Shown here piece by piece: positions 16,801 through 25,355 of a DNA stretch of 64,000 bases (positions are counted from its first letter, which is position 1; the number at the start of each line of letters is the position of its first letter). A program made the position numbers and the translations under genes. The stretch lies in contig NZ_JBALOX010000074.1 in assembly GCF_036965165.1 (NCBI RefSeq), positions 1-64,000 on the forward strand, written 5' to 3'. The stretch comes from Ferdinandcohnia sp036965165 (GTDB taxonomy: Bacteria > Bacillota > Bacilli > Bacillales > Bacillaceae_L). Below the pieces are notes generated by a model. It was not told the DNA's origin and did no database searches. It worked only from the letters and a program-made list of their open reading frames with translations.

Positions 16801-16810
16801 TTTACGAATT

Positions 16811-18046
16811 CTACATAGATTCGCTTGCCAATTTTATTGTAGCCTTTTGTTTTTCGCCCGCTCGATAGAATGTTACCTCCATTGTGTCTCCTACCGATTT
16901 TTTATATAAATGCTTTCTCAGTTCAACTACAGATGAAATTTTTTTGCCGTCTAATTCCACGATTACATCAAGCTCTCGTAATCCCGCTTGTGATGCCGGT
17001 GTATTTCGTACCACTTCTAAAACAGCCACTCCCTCTGTTATGTCATTTGGTAGATGTAAGGTTTGCAGACGGTGATAGGAGGATATTTCGCTTAGTGACC
17101 GAAGCTGTCCCACTCCTATAAATGGTCGCTTCACCTCACCATATAGTTCAAGATCTTCAATAATAGGCTTTGCACTTGTAATGGGAATCGATAGACCAAT
17201 TCCTTCAACCGCTTCCTGTGCAATTTTCATCGAATTGATGCCAATTACTTCGCCCTTAATATTCACAAGCGCTCCTCCACTGTTTCCTGGATTAATCGCT
17301 GCATCCGTTTGCATGACCTCAGCATTCCAATCAGGTATGCCGTCCTGATTAATATCAACCGGAATCGTCCGATTTAAGCCCGAAATGATTCCTTGCGTAA
17401 CAGATCCAGAAAATTCAAGTCCCAATGGGTTTCCAATAGCAATGACTGGCTCGCCAAGATTAATATTGTCGGAGTTCCCAAATTCGGCAATCTTTTCTAC
17501 ATGACCCGCATCAATTTCAATTACCGCAAGATCCGTCCATATATCACTTCCAAGTAATTTTCCTTTCACTCGTGATCCATCACTTAGGCTTACTTCTATA
17601 TCTGAAGCACCTTCGATGACATGGTGATTCGTGACGATAAATGCCTTGCCATTTCCTTTTTTATAGACAACCCCTGAACCTGTCCCCGCCGTCGTTGCTT
17701 CCTCCGACCAAAAATTTGTTTGCTGGAGATTAACGACTCCTACGACTGCCTCACTTACACGGTTCACAGCATTGGTGATCTCAGATGTCACATTTACGTT
17801 AATGGTTTGCTGGACACTTTCCCCGGTTGTTGGTGCTTTTTTCTCTACATCATCTAGCCCATTTACCTCTTCTGGCGGGGCATTCTCCCTGTATGGAAGT
17901 AAATCATACTTTGATAATGTCGGTAATAATACAATAACTAGTAATGCCCCTATTATGGCTCCAATTAATGCTGATAAAAACCAGCCACCACGACCACCTC
18001 CACTTCTAATCTTGCGATTTACATAATCCTGATCATAATACCCCAT
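16811..18046 (-). CDS. htrC: HtrA-like membrane serine protease (HtrC/YyxA)
   Basis: This 411-aa protein has a short cytoplasmic N-terminus rich in Gly/Arg, one membrane helix (about 22-42) and a linker. A trypsin-like DegP domain follows, with catalytic H142 (NHHV), D172 (TDLAVIEI) and S256 (NPGNSGGAL). A single C-terminal PDZ domain (about 310-405) completes it. It should degrade or refold damaged proteins at the outer membrane face. An insertion, DINQDGIPDW, sits just before the catalytic Ser. The gene lies downstream of the wal locus, as in B. subtilis, but here a five-gene transporter operon separates them. Confidence 0.92.
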   Translation of the reverse strand: MGYYDQDYVNRKIRSGGGRGGWFLSALIGAIIGALLVIVLLPTLSKYDLLPYRENAPPEEVNGLDDVEKKAPTTGESVQQTINVNVTSEITNAVNRVSEAVVGVVNLQQTNFWSEEATTAGTGSGVVYKKGNGKAFIVTNHHVIEGASDIEVSLSDGSRVKGKLLGSDIWTDLAVIEIDAGHVEKIAEFGNSDNINLGEPVIAIGNPLGLEFSGSVTQGIISGLNRTIPVDINQDGIPDWNAEVMQTDAAINPGNSGGALVNIKGEVIGINSMKIAQEAVEGIGLSIPITSAKPIIEDLELYGEVKRPFIGVGQLRSLSEISSYHRLQTLHLPNDITEGVAVLEVVRNTPASQAGLRELDVIVELDGKKISSVVELRKHLYKKSVGDTMEVTFYRAGEKQKATIKLASESM

Positions 18047-18063
18047 ACCACCATTTCTCCTTT

Positions 18064-18255
18064 TTAACTTTATTCAGCTGAAGTCACCCACTTCTATAAG
18101 TGGGGGCAAATGCAATTAGAGTAACTAATCCAGTTGGGATTCAAACCCAGGCTGAATCAAGTTAAAGCCTCCGGCGGATGCCACAGATTTTCAAAGGTAA
18201 TTTTTCGAGTAGGCTCGAAAAAATCTGGGCGCAAATACGCCAAGGCGCATTTGAT
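18064..18255 (-). repeat. Dispersed repeat family 1, copy A (192 bp)
   Basis: Inverted 15-mers TTAACTTTATTCAGC (18064-18078) and GCTGAATCAAGTTAA (18151-18165) enclose a small hairpin (CCCACTT..AAGTGGG). They are followed by GCCTCCGGCGGATGCCACAG, a TTTTTCGAG..CTCGAAAAA hairpin and AAATACGCCAAGGCGCATTTG. The whole is the inverse of the copies at 48168-48418 and 55055-55245. It fills most of the 312-bp spacer between the htrC start and the permease gene. Confidence 0.8.
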
Positions 18256-18318
18256 AAAACATTCTATCCTCAATTTTACCCACATTTTATGGAAATCATG
18301 ACCGGTTCTGGACATACG

Positions 18319-18350
18319 AAAGGCAGGAGCCAACTGCCCCTGCCTTTTTT
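18319..18350. terminator. Terminator of the lnr-like operon
   Basis: GGCAGGAGC / GCCCCTGCC stem with an A-run on one side and six T on the other. It follows the last permease gene by 9 bp. Confidence 0.7.
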
Positions 18351-18358
18351 CCCTATGA

Positions 18359-19471
18359 TTATGCGTTTTTCCGTTCCATTACATTAATCCCAATTCCGAT
18401 TAATACCACTCCCATTAATGTCAGAATACTAATCGGATATAGTAATTCACTCATGGGTGCTCCGTAAATCGTCGCTGCTTTTAAGCCTTCCATCGCATGT
18501 TTAATTGGCACAAAGTTCGATACCTTTAATAGAAAGTCTGAGCTGACAATTTCCAAGGGCCAATAAGCCCCACCAAGCATCGACAAACAGACTGACACGA
18601 GTGATATAATCGCATTAAATTGCTGTGTGCTTTTCACCACACTGACTAGAAACAGTGCTAAGGCAACAATTGAGAACACATATGGAATTAACACAATTAA
18701 TGTTTTTCCAAATCCCCCGTAAAAGTCCACCCCAACTGCATAGCGGAACACGAAAAAGATAAGGGCAACTTGAACGTATCCCATGAGGAAGCTATAAACT
18801 AAATTCCCTGCGTACATCTCCCATTTTTTTAAAGGGGATAAAATCATTCGGTCCCAAACTCCCAATGTCCTCTCCTCCAAAATATTATGGACATTATAGG
18901 AGATCGTGTAAATGACGAAGAATAAGGTAAACCCAAAGATTGTCTGGAGCTGATTATCAATGATCACAGCATCATCACCACGGAAAGAAGCAGCCTGAAT
19001 CTTGAATAACGGGTTCTCTTTCTTTTCTTTTAATTCCTCTAAAATGGGATTTGGATCGATATGTGCACTTGTAGCAGTTGCCTTTTTAATTTTATCTTCC
19101 ATCAACATGTCGCTATAAAAGGTTTGAAGATAGCTTTCCAATAAATGAAGATTAGATGTCACTGTTGCAACAACTATTGTGTAAGAGTCCCCCTCAAGCT
19201 TCACAGCCGCCTCTGCATCACCTTCACTGACCATTTTCTTTGCCTCATCTTCGGTAACCGGCGTAAATTCAAAGGACTCAGACTGCGTTAAATCCTTCCA
19301 AAGTGCTGTTTCTTCAATATTTTCAATATCTGTATAAATAGGCACACTGATCGTTGAATAATTTGCCGCGCCTAATAACAAGGCAAAGACAATACTCATC
19401 ACGGTCATGCCAATCATAAGCATTGGCTTGCGCAAAAATAATCTAAACTTTGCCTGTAAAATACTAATCAT
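18359..19471 (-). CDS. ABC-2 type permease, LnrN-like
   Basis: This 370-aa permease has the ABC-2 topology: one N-terminal helix (about 17-37), an extracytoplasmic region of about 130 residues and five C-terminal helices from about residue 170. The conserved RTLGVWDRMILSPLKKWEMYAGN segment lies just before the helical core. It is the last gene of the operon; its ATG overlaps the preceding stop (ATGA). With its partner permease and ATPase it probably forms a heteromeric exporter protecting against membrane-active compounds. Linearmycin-type polyenes are the substrate in the best-known relative, and the true substrate here is unknown. Confidence 0.8.
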   Translation of the reverse strand: MISILQAKFRLFLRKPMLMIGMTVMSIVFALLLGAANYSTISVPIYTDIENIEETALWKDLTQSESFEFTPVTEDEAKKMVSEGDAEAAVKLEGDSYTIVVATVTSNLHLLESYLQTFYSDMLMEDKIKKATATSAHIDPNPILEELKEKKENPLFKIQAASFRGDDAVIIDNQLQTIFGFTLFFVIYTISYNVHNILEERTLGVWDRMILSPLKKWEMYAGNLVYSFLMGYVQVALIFFVFRYAVGVDFYGGFGKTLIVLIPYVFSIVALALFLVSVVKSTQQFNAIISLVSVCLSMLGGAYWPLEIVSSDFLLKVSNFVPIKHAMEGLKAATIYGAPMSELLYPISILTLMGVVLIGIGINVMERKNA

Positions 19472-20727
19472 ATGGCATCACCTCTTTTCGGAAAACTTAG
19501 AACAGCCGCTGTCAGCATCACCAAACCAAATCCGAGCAAATAATAAATATGGTGAGAAATCGCGGAAAGCTCAACTCCTTGCAGTAATTGCAATAATGAA
19601 GCCATACCTGCTCCATTTGGTGTAAAATTACCCAACATCCCGATGACCGATGAGGTTTCACCAATTGGGGTAAAGCTACCACCTAAAAAAGCGAAAATAG
19701 CGACGATCACATTTCCAAAAAAGCTCGATACACCTTCTGAATTGATTCGGTAATTTAACGCCGTCAACAATGCTCCGACTCCGCCTATCGCAAAGCATAA
19801 TGATAAATTAACTAGGAAAAATCCGAGAAGATCCTTCCAAACGACATCAAATACAAGTGAAGTAACCCCATATAAAATTGATTGCTGAACCATTGCAATG
19901 ATCACGATTGAGAAGAAGATACCTCCCAAATAGGACCATCTTGATGTATTGGATAAAATAATGCGGTTGAACACCTGCAATTGCTTTTCACGATACGCAA
20001 ACGAGCCAACATGGGAAGCAATAAACATAATAAACATGACGCTCATACCGACAGAATAATATTGCAGGGAATTGATTGGTTCTCTTTCTGTTACTGTTTC
20101 GATTTCTCCTAGCTTCGCACTGCCAACTTCCTCTAACTGAATACCCGCTTTCCCAATGACAGTCATAGAAGTCATTTGCCTTTGAAAATTCGCCAAGATA
20201 TCCTCCACTACCTTTGGAGCGATCTCTTTTGCTTCATTTTTATATAGCTTGATAGTCGCTATTGAAGGATCATCAAGCAATGCCGATGAAAGAATATCAA
20301 ATGTATAATTCTCAGGTATCTCAATAACAGCGGAATAACTGTCATCATTTTTAATTTCATTCAATTCTTCCGGCTCGACTTGTTTAAGCTCGACAATTTC
20401 TTTTAATTCCTTACTACCAAACACTTCATCTAGCAATATTCGTGTGGGACGAAGCTGATCTGCTCCCTGTATTAACGCTGTTTCAGCTTCCTGTGGTAAT
20501 CCTTCTGCCTTTACCTTCTGAACAAAAGCATCTATATCCTTTTGTTCATCACTATGGTCAATAAAAGCGACCTTAACTGAAAGGGATTCTGCGCCACTTG
20601 CCATCACTCCACCTAAAGCAAATCCAAGAATAGCAATGAGGACGAGTGGCATCAGAACTAAAACGAGTAGTTCCTGAGGATTCCGTAACAACACCAATAG
20701 ATCTTTTTTTATAAATGGAATAATCAT
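19468..20727 (-). CDS. ABC-2 type permease, LnrM-like
   Basis: This 419-aa permease has an N-terminal helix (about 17-40), a long extracytoplasmic domain (about 45-225) and five or six C-terminal helices. It contains YREKQLQVFNRIILSNTSRWSYLGG, the counterpart of the motif in the second permease. It is translationally coupled to the downstream permease and lies 11 bp after the ATPase gene. Gene length and order match LnrM. Confidence 0.8.
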   Translation of the reverse strand: MIIPFIKKDLLVLLRNPQELLVLVLMPLVLIAILGFALGGVMASGAESLSVKVAFIDHSDEQKDIDAFVQKVKAEGLPQEAETALIQGADQLRPTRILLDEVFGSKELKEIVELKQVEPEELNEIKNDDSYSAVIEIPENYTFDILSSALLDDPSIATIKLYKNEAKEIAPKVVEDILANFQRQMTSMTVIGKAGIQLEEVGSAKLGEIETVTEREPINSLQYYSVGMSVMFIMFIASHVGSFAYREKQLQVFNRIILSNTSRWSYLGGIFFSIVIIAMVQQSILYGVTSLVFDVVWKDLLGFFLVNLSLCFAIGGVGALLTALNYRINSEGVSSFFGNVIVAIFAFLGGSFTPIGETSSVIGMLGNFTPNGAGMASLLQLLQGVELSAISHHIYYLLGFGLVMLTAAVLSFPKRGDAI

Positions 20728-20738
20728 TTCCTCACCCC

Positions 20739-21671
20739 CTAGTCCCTTAACGCTCTACCTGTCAGATGAAGGAAAACATCTTCAAGTGTCGGTGCTTTTA
20801 CTTCAACTGAAATTAATGTTGTTCCCGTTTCATCAGCAAATTGAGAGATTTTTTGGAACAGATTATACTCCTTCGGAACAATAACCGTAACATCACGGTC
20901 CTGACCCTTTACTTGACGAACGGTCGAATCTCCTTCAAGTAACTGAATAAATTCCTTTTTTGCCCGCTCTACCTTGATTGAAATTGTATTTTCAGAGGAT
21001 AAAATATTCTTTAACTCTTCCTTTGTGCCGGACGCAATAATATGACCTTTATCCATGATATAAATCCGGTCACATAAGAACTCCACTTCCTCCATGTAGT
21101 GGCTCGTATATAAAACGGTCATTCCACGTTCCTTGTTAAGGCGCTTTACGGTTTCTAAAATATAGTTACGAGATTGTGGATCAATCCCCACCGTCGGCTC
21201 ATCCATAATGATGATTTCTGGATTATGCAGCAATGCCACCCCGATATTCAACCTTCTTTTCATACCACCTGAAAAAGTTTTCACGAGATCCTTTCTACGG
21301 TCGGTTAAGCCGATCTGCTCCAATACCTCTTCAATTCGCTCCCTCAACTCAGCACCCTTTAACCGATATATCTCACCAAAAAATCGTAAATTTTCTTCCG
21401 CTGATAAATCCGTATACAACGCGATTTCCTGAGGAACCACTCCTAAAATTTTACGTATAGCCTGTGGGTGTTTAATTGTGCTTTCATTCCATAACCGTAC
21501 ATCCCCGGAAGTCGGAATCACTAATGAGGAAAGCATGGAGATGGTCGTCGATTTCCCCGCTCCATTCGGACCTAGTAATCCAACAATCTCTCCTTTTTCC
21601 AAAAACATATTAATTCCTTGTGCGGCAAACTTTTGCTTATACTTCTTCGATAAATCAATTATCTCTAACAT
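20739..21671 (-). CDS. ABC transporter ATP-binding protein, LnrL-like
   Basis: This 310-aa ATPase has Walker A LLGPNGAGKST, a Q-loop in VVPQEIALY, signature FSGGMKRR, Walker B EIIIMDEPT and switch His TSH. A C-terminal extension ends APTLEDVFLHLTGRALRD, as in drug and antibiotic exporters. ATG 21671 (MLEIIDLSKKY) is chosen because AAAGGAGG lies eight bases upstream; an in-frame extension of 18 residues is not needed. A family-2 intergenic repeat and a terminator separate it from the response-regulator gene. Confidence 0.88.
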   Translation of the reverse strand: MLEIIDLSKKYKQKFAAQGINMFLEKGEIVGLLGPNGAGKSTTISMLSSLVIPTSGDVRLWNESTIKHPQAIRKILGVVPQEIALYTDLSAEENLRFFGEIYRLKGAELRERIEEVLEQIGLTDRRKDLVKTFSGGMKRRLNIGVALLHNPEIIIMDEPTVGIDPQSRNYILETVKRLNKERGMTVLYTSHYMEEVEFLCDRIYIMDKGHIIASGTKEELKNILSSENTISIKVERAKKEFIQLLEGDSTVRQVKGQDRDVTVIVPKEYNLFQKISQFADETGTTLISVEVKAPTLEDVFLHLTGRALRD

Positions 21672-21778
21672 CCCGTCATCCTCCTTTATAGTTTTATCAT
21701 AGACCTTCGCGTCCCCATACAGCACTATCTCGCGTCACTTGTTTGTGGTAAAAACATGACCTGAGTCATTTTTGTTAT

Positions 21779-21899
21779 AAAAGCACTATGCGCCCGCTTA
21801 TCGGCGACAAGCATAAGACGAGCGCTGACAGAAGGCGCTTTTTGCTTTCAGAAGCAATTGCCTTAGACCAGAGAGCCCATGGCGCCTAGTGCTAGACAT
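21779..21899 (-). repeat. Dispersed repeat family 2, copy a
   Basis: On the minus strand it reads TGTCTAGCACTAGGCGCCATG ... CACCTTCTGTCAGCGC-like centre ... CATAGTGCTTTT. It is clearly related to 62660-62781 and 31264-31445. It lies between the response regulator and transporter halves of the lnr-like locus. Confidence 0.75.
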
Positions 21900-21901
21900 T
21901 G

Positions 21902-21934
21902 AAAAAGGGCTATCCCTCGTTTCTTGGATAACCC
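21902..21934 (-). terminator. Terminator after the NarL-type regulator
   Basis: GGGTTATCC / GGATAGCCC stem followed by TTTTTC on the minus strand, directly after the regulator stop. Confidence 0.75.
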
Positions 21935-21941
21935 ATTCCTA

Positions 21942-22571
21942 TTATGTAATATCGTTTTTTACGGCAAAAATCGCTAACTGAGTACGGTCCCGAAGCTCTA
22001 ATTTGTGCAAAATCTGTGTAATATGGTTTTTTACCGTCCCGATCGATAAAAATAATTCGTCGGCAATTTCTTTATTGGTCTTTCCTTCGCCTACTAATCT
22101 TGTAATATCCAACTCTCTAGCAGACAAAGGCAATTCAAACTTTTTCTCCACCTTATGTAGTAACCGCGGCATCACCTTTGCCATAACCTCTTCATGAATT
22201 GGAAGTCCCCCTTGAAAGCAGCTATAGACGGCCTGTATCAATGTTTGTTGATCTGATGTTTTTAGTAAAAAGGCATTGGCACCATATTTTAATGCCTGGA
22301 TTGCATATTCGTCATCATTAAAAGTTGTGAGGATTAAAATCTTCACATTTGGCCAGCGTTCCTTGATCTTTCTTGTCGCTTCAAGGCCATTCATAACCGG
22401 CATCCGAATGTCCATTAGCACCATATCAATCACATGGCCCTCCATTTTTTTGATTGCTTCTTCTCCGTTTTCTGCCTCAGCAACTACCCTTATTTGTTGG
22501 TCCTGTTGCAGCATAAGCTTCAAGCCCTGTCTCACAATTGATTGGTCTTCTACAATCAACACATTCCACAT
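21942..22571 (-). CDS. NarL/LuxR-type response regulator, LnrK-like
   Basis: This 209-aa protein has a receiver domain with acid pocket E8-D9, phospho-acceptor Asp in VLMDIRMPVMNG and Lys in LLKTSDQ. A C-terminal LuxR helix-turn-helix follows (LSARELDITRLVGEGKTNKEIADELFLSIGTVKNHI). It lies 15 bp downstream of its kinase gene. It most likely activates the downstream ABC exporter in response to the kinase. Confidence 0.88.
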   Translation of the reverse strand: MWNVLIVEDQSIVRQGLKLMLQQDQQIRVVAEAENGEEAIKKMEGHVIDMVLMDIRMPVMNGLEATRKIKERWPNVKILILTTFNDDEYAIQALKYGANAFLLKTSDQQTLIQAVYSCFQGGLPIHEEVMAKVMPRLLHKVEKKFELPLSARELDITRLVGEGKTNKEIADELFLSIGTVKNHITQILHKLELRDRTQLAIFAVKNDIT

Positions 22572-22586
22572 GTAAGATCCCCTCCC

Positions 22587-23669
22587 TTACATTTTCACTA
22601 ACGGAATCATTCCTTTAATCACAAACTGTTCATCCGTTTGATAGACTGCTAATGTTCCACCTAATTCCTCAATACGCTTTCGCATATTCGAAAGTCCAAA
22701 CCCCTCTTCAAATGGTTCCTTCTTGTAAATTCGGTTTGTCATGATAAACTCCATGTTTCTGTCCGCCGTTTTCCCAAGTACCACCTGTATCTCACGTGAA
22801 TGGGCATGGCGCATGGCATTTGTTAGGCCTTCCTGGATAACACGGTAGAGTACTACACTTTGTTCATTTGTGAGCCGATCTGAGAGGATTCCTTGCTTTG
22901 TTGTAAACTGAACCATGATATGACTTTCTGCCTCAAGCTTTTTAATCAGCTGTAAAATCGTAGCAATTCCTTCATGCTCCCTGTCCTTTAAAGTTCGTAC
23001 TGCGAAACGGGTTTCTTCTAGGCTCTCTTTCGCCAATTCCTTTAACTCATTATAATGTTCTGGACCTTGCTTGATAGAAAGAATTTCTATTTGCATTAAT
23101 AGTGCTGTGAGCTTATGTCCTACCGAATCATGAATATCCCTTGCAATCTTCGTCCTCTCCTGATAGCGTGCTTCCTCCTCCGAAACAAGTGCCACCCTTT
23201 TAAGCTTTCGATATTCACCAAGTAATTCCTCATAAAGATTTCTCTGTTCCTCCCGCTTTGTCCAGAGCCCATTAACCTGAATGGCAAGAAGATAGAATAA
23301 GAGAATATAAACGTACTCGGATAATTCCATTTCCGTCATCAAAAATAATCCAATTAAACTCGCTAGCGTTATAACCACAAGCTCTTTAAATCGTCTACTT
23401 CCTAGCTGGTTTGCTGCCAAAAACGCTACAAACATCAGTAATATGAGTGTAAATGGGTTCCCTTCTTCAATAATCCCAAGCACCAGAAGCAATCCGGTTA
23501 TCCCTCCATATGAATAAATAGGTTTAGGAGAGATTTTCAGAAAAAAATAAAGGGTCATGACTGCCGCACAAATGATGATTGAATACGCGGTTGGTGTCGA
23601 CTTTTCGAAGATAAAAAATAACCCCCAGAGCACCATTAAACCTGCTGTTTGTAAAACAAAAGCTTTCAT
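22587..23669 (-). CDS. Histidine kinase (HisKA_3), LnrJ-like
   Basis: This 360-aa kinase has about six N-terminal membrane helices (residues 5-140). A coiled linker and a HisKA_3 dimerisation domain follow; the latter carries the phospho-His in KIARDIHDSVGHKLTALL. The HATPase domain has EGLTNAMRHAHS and GFGLSNMRKRIEELGG. There is no separate extracellular sensor, so it probably detects membrane perturbation within the bilayer. It is the first gene of a set ordered kinase-regulator-ATPase-permease-permease, the order of lnrJKLMN. Confidence 0.87.
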   Translation of the reverse strand: MKAFVLQTAGLMVLWGLFFIFEKSTPTAYSIIICAAVMTLYFFLKISPKPIYSYGGITGLLLVLGIIEEGNPFTLILLMFVAFLAANQLGSRRFKELVVITLASLIGLFLMTEMELSEYVYILLFYLLAIQVNGLWTKREEQRNLYEELLGEYRKLKRVALVSEEEARYQERTKIARDIHDSVGHKLTALLMQIEILSIKQGPEHYNELKELAKESLEETRFAVRTLKDREHEGIATILQLIKKLEAESHIMVQFTTKQGILSDRLTNEQSVVLYRVIQEGLTNAMRHAHSREIQVVLGKTADRNMEFIMTNRIYKKEPFEEGFGLSNMRKRIEELGGTLAVYQTDEQFVIKGMIPLVKM

Positions 23670-23739
23670 ACCATCCCCACTTTCATCCTAATTTCAAATT
23701 ACTAGAAATTTATGGATACGGCAAGTGTTATTCCAAAAC

Positions 23740-23773
23740 TAAAAAGCCCATCTGATAAAAATCAAATGAGCTC
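23740..23773 (-). terminator. Terminator of the wal operon after walJ
   Basis: GAGCTCATTTGAT / ATCAGATGGGC stem with wobble pairs, followed by TTTTTAG on the minus strand, 5 bp past the walJ stop. Confidence 0.65.
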
Positions 23774-23777
23774 TTCC

Positions 23778-24572
23778 TTACACAAACGCAAGCTTAGTTG
23801 GAATCTTTGGATCGGTATCATACAAATCAAATTGTTCTCCAACAACATACCCTTTGCTTTCCAGGGTTTGCTTAACTGACATACGTGCTAATTCTTTTAA
23901 ATTATTGTCCTTACTTAAATGGGCCAAATAGATTCGTTTCGTGCGGTCTCCGATAACATCTGACATCGCAAGTGCAGCATCCTCATTCGAAACATGCCCG
24001 ACGTCACTTAAAATACGTCGCTTAATGCTCCATGGATAATGACCCATTTGAAGCATCGAGACATCATGGTTGCTTTCGAAAACATACGCATCCGCATTTT
24101 CAATCGTACCCTTCATACGGTCACTCACATAACCTGTATCCGTAATTAAAACAACCTTTTTCCCATCATGATGAAATGAATAAAACATCGGTTCAGCCGC
24201 ATCATGTGAGACGCCGAACGATTCTACATCCATATTTCCAAATGTCTTTACCGTCCCCATTTGAAAAATGAACTTCTGCTCTGTTGGGATTTCTCCAATA
24301 TTGTGCTCCATTGCCTTCCATGTCTTTTCATTAGCATAGATGGGAAGCTTGTACTTTCTAGCAAGTACCCCAAGCCCCTTAATATGGTCACTATGCTCAT
24401 GTGTCACAAGGATCCCTGAAAGATGCTTAATCTCTTTGTTAATTTCCTTAAATAAAAGTTCTAGTTGTTTACCACTTAATCCGGCATCTACAAGCAAGGA
24501 ATGCTTGTCTGTCCCAACATAGAACGCATTTCCCGTGCTCCCGCTTGCAAGCACACTAAAATGCAACCCCAT
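23778..24572 (-). CDS. walJ: MBL-fold exonuclease-like protein WalJ (YycJ)
   Basis: This 264-aa protein has HEHSDH as the metal motif (residues ~58-63: VTHEHSDHIKGLG), SHDAAEP, a bridging Asp in VLITDTGYVS and a terminal His in YLAHLSKDN. It is the usual last gene of the Wal operon, six bases after walI. Orthologs are linked to DNA maintenance and cell-wall homeostasis. It is a cytoplasmic metallohydrolase; the exact substrate is unsettled. Confidence 0.92.
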   Translation of the reverse strand: MGLHFSVLASGSTGNAFYVGTDKHSLLVDAGLSGKQLELLFKEINKEIKHLSGILVTHEHSDHIKGLGVLARKYKLPIYANEKTWKAMEHNIGEIPTEQKFIFQMGTVKTFGNMDVESFGVSHDAAEPMFYSFHHDGKKVVLITDTGYVSDRMKGTIENADAYVFESNHDVSMLQMGHYPWSIKRRILSDVGHVSNEDAALAMSDVIGDRTKRIYLAHLSKDNNLKELARMSVKQTLESKGYVVGEQFDLYDTDPKIPTKLAFV

Positions 24573-24578
24573 AGTCCT

Positions 24579-25355
24579 TCACTCCGTCTTTTTAATAATT
24601 TGTCCTTCAATGGCATTCACATAAATTTCTATCTCATCATCAATGACAACATGCCAAGTCGGTGCCAATAGTTGTGATTCTGAATATGGAAGCAGTGGGT
24701 AATACCCAATTTCCACTTTAGACACATGACTGCCTGATTTTAAATGGTGATTATTTAAAAGGTTTGCTAAAGTCTTGAGTGGTGGGATTAACTCCTCCAG
24801 CTCATACTCTTGAAACTCCGGGATTACTGTTTGCTCATACGCTATAGCTTCATGGTCGTCATTCACATATAAATATATGACCCCACTAATATTGAGAGAC
24901 TGGCCAAACACCTTGTAATTATTATGTTGTTGGACTAAAACGATAGTACCTGCCTCTTCGTCTACACTCCAAACCGTATATTTCTCACCAGCAAGCAAAT
25001 GTTCCTTCACAAATTGCTGAATTTTCATGTGGTCGGTTAACGATATTTTAATAGGTTCCTTAAATTCACCCTTTAACACACCAGCGGTTTCAATATTAAC
25101 CACTTGGTTTTTAAGACTTTTTACATCGTCCTCTGTAAAAGTCTGAACCTTTCCACTGATATAGCTTAATTCCTTCGGTTCCTTCGGTAAGGCCTCGTAC
25201 GTAATATCCTCATTCGCTAGCTCTTCATCATTAGTCATTTCCGCAAGGGCATCTATTTGGCTGCTATCCCTTTTCTGAGCAAGCTGATATCCTAAAAAGA
25301 TGTTGAGAATCAGGAAGACAATAATAAATAAAGACTGAGTTTTACTCCAATCCAT
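24579..25355 (-). CDS. walI: WalK-regulating membrane protein WalI (YycI)
   Basis: This protein of about 258 aa has one N-terminal membrane helix (TQSLFIIVFLILNIFLGYQL) and an extracytoplasmic YycI domain ending EIYVNAIEGQIIKKTE. With WalH it holds the WalK kinase in check at the membrane. ATG 25355 (MDWSKTQSLF) is preferred because AAGGGGG lies seven bases upstream. The start overlaps the walH stop region. Confidence 0.92.
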   Translation of the reverse strand: MDWSKTQSLFIIVFLILNIFLGYQLAQKRDSSQIDALAEMTNDEELANEDITYEALPKEPKELSYISGKVQTFTEDDVKSLKNQVVNIETAGVLKGEFKEPIKISLTDHMKIQQFVKEHLLAGEKYTVWSVDEEAGTIVLVQQHNNYKVFGQSLNISGVIYLYVNDDHEAIAYEQTVIPEFQEYELEELIPPLKTLANLLNNHHLKSGSHVSKVEIGYYPLLPYSESQLLAPTWHVVIDDEIEIYVNAIEGQIIKKTE

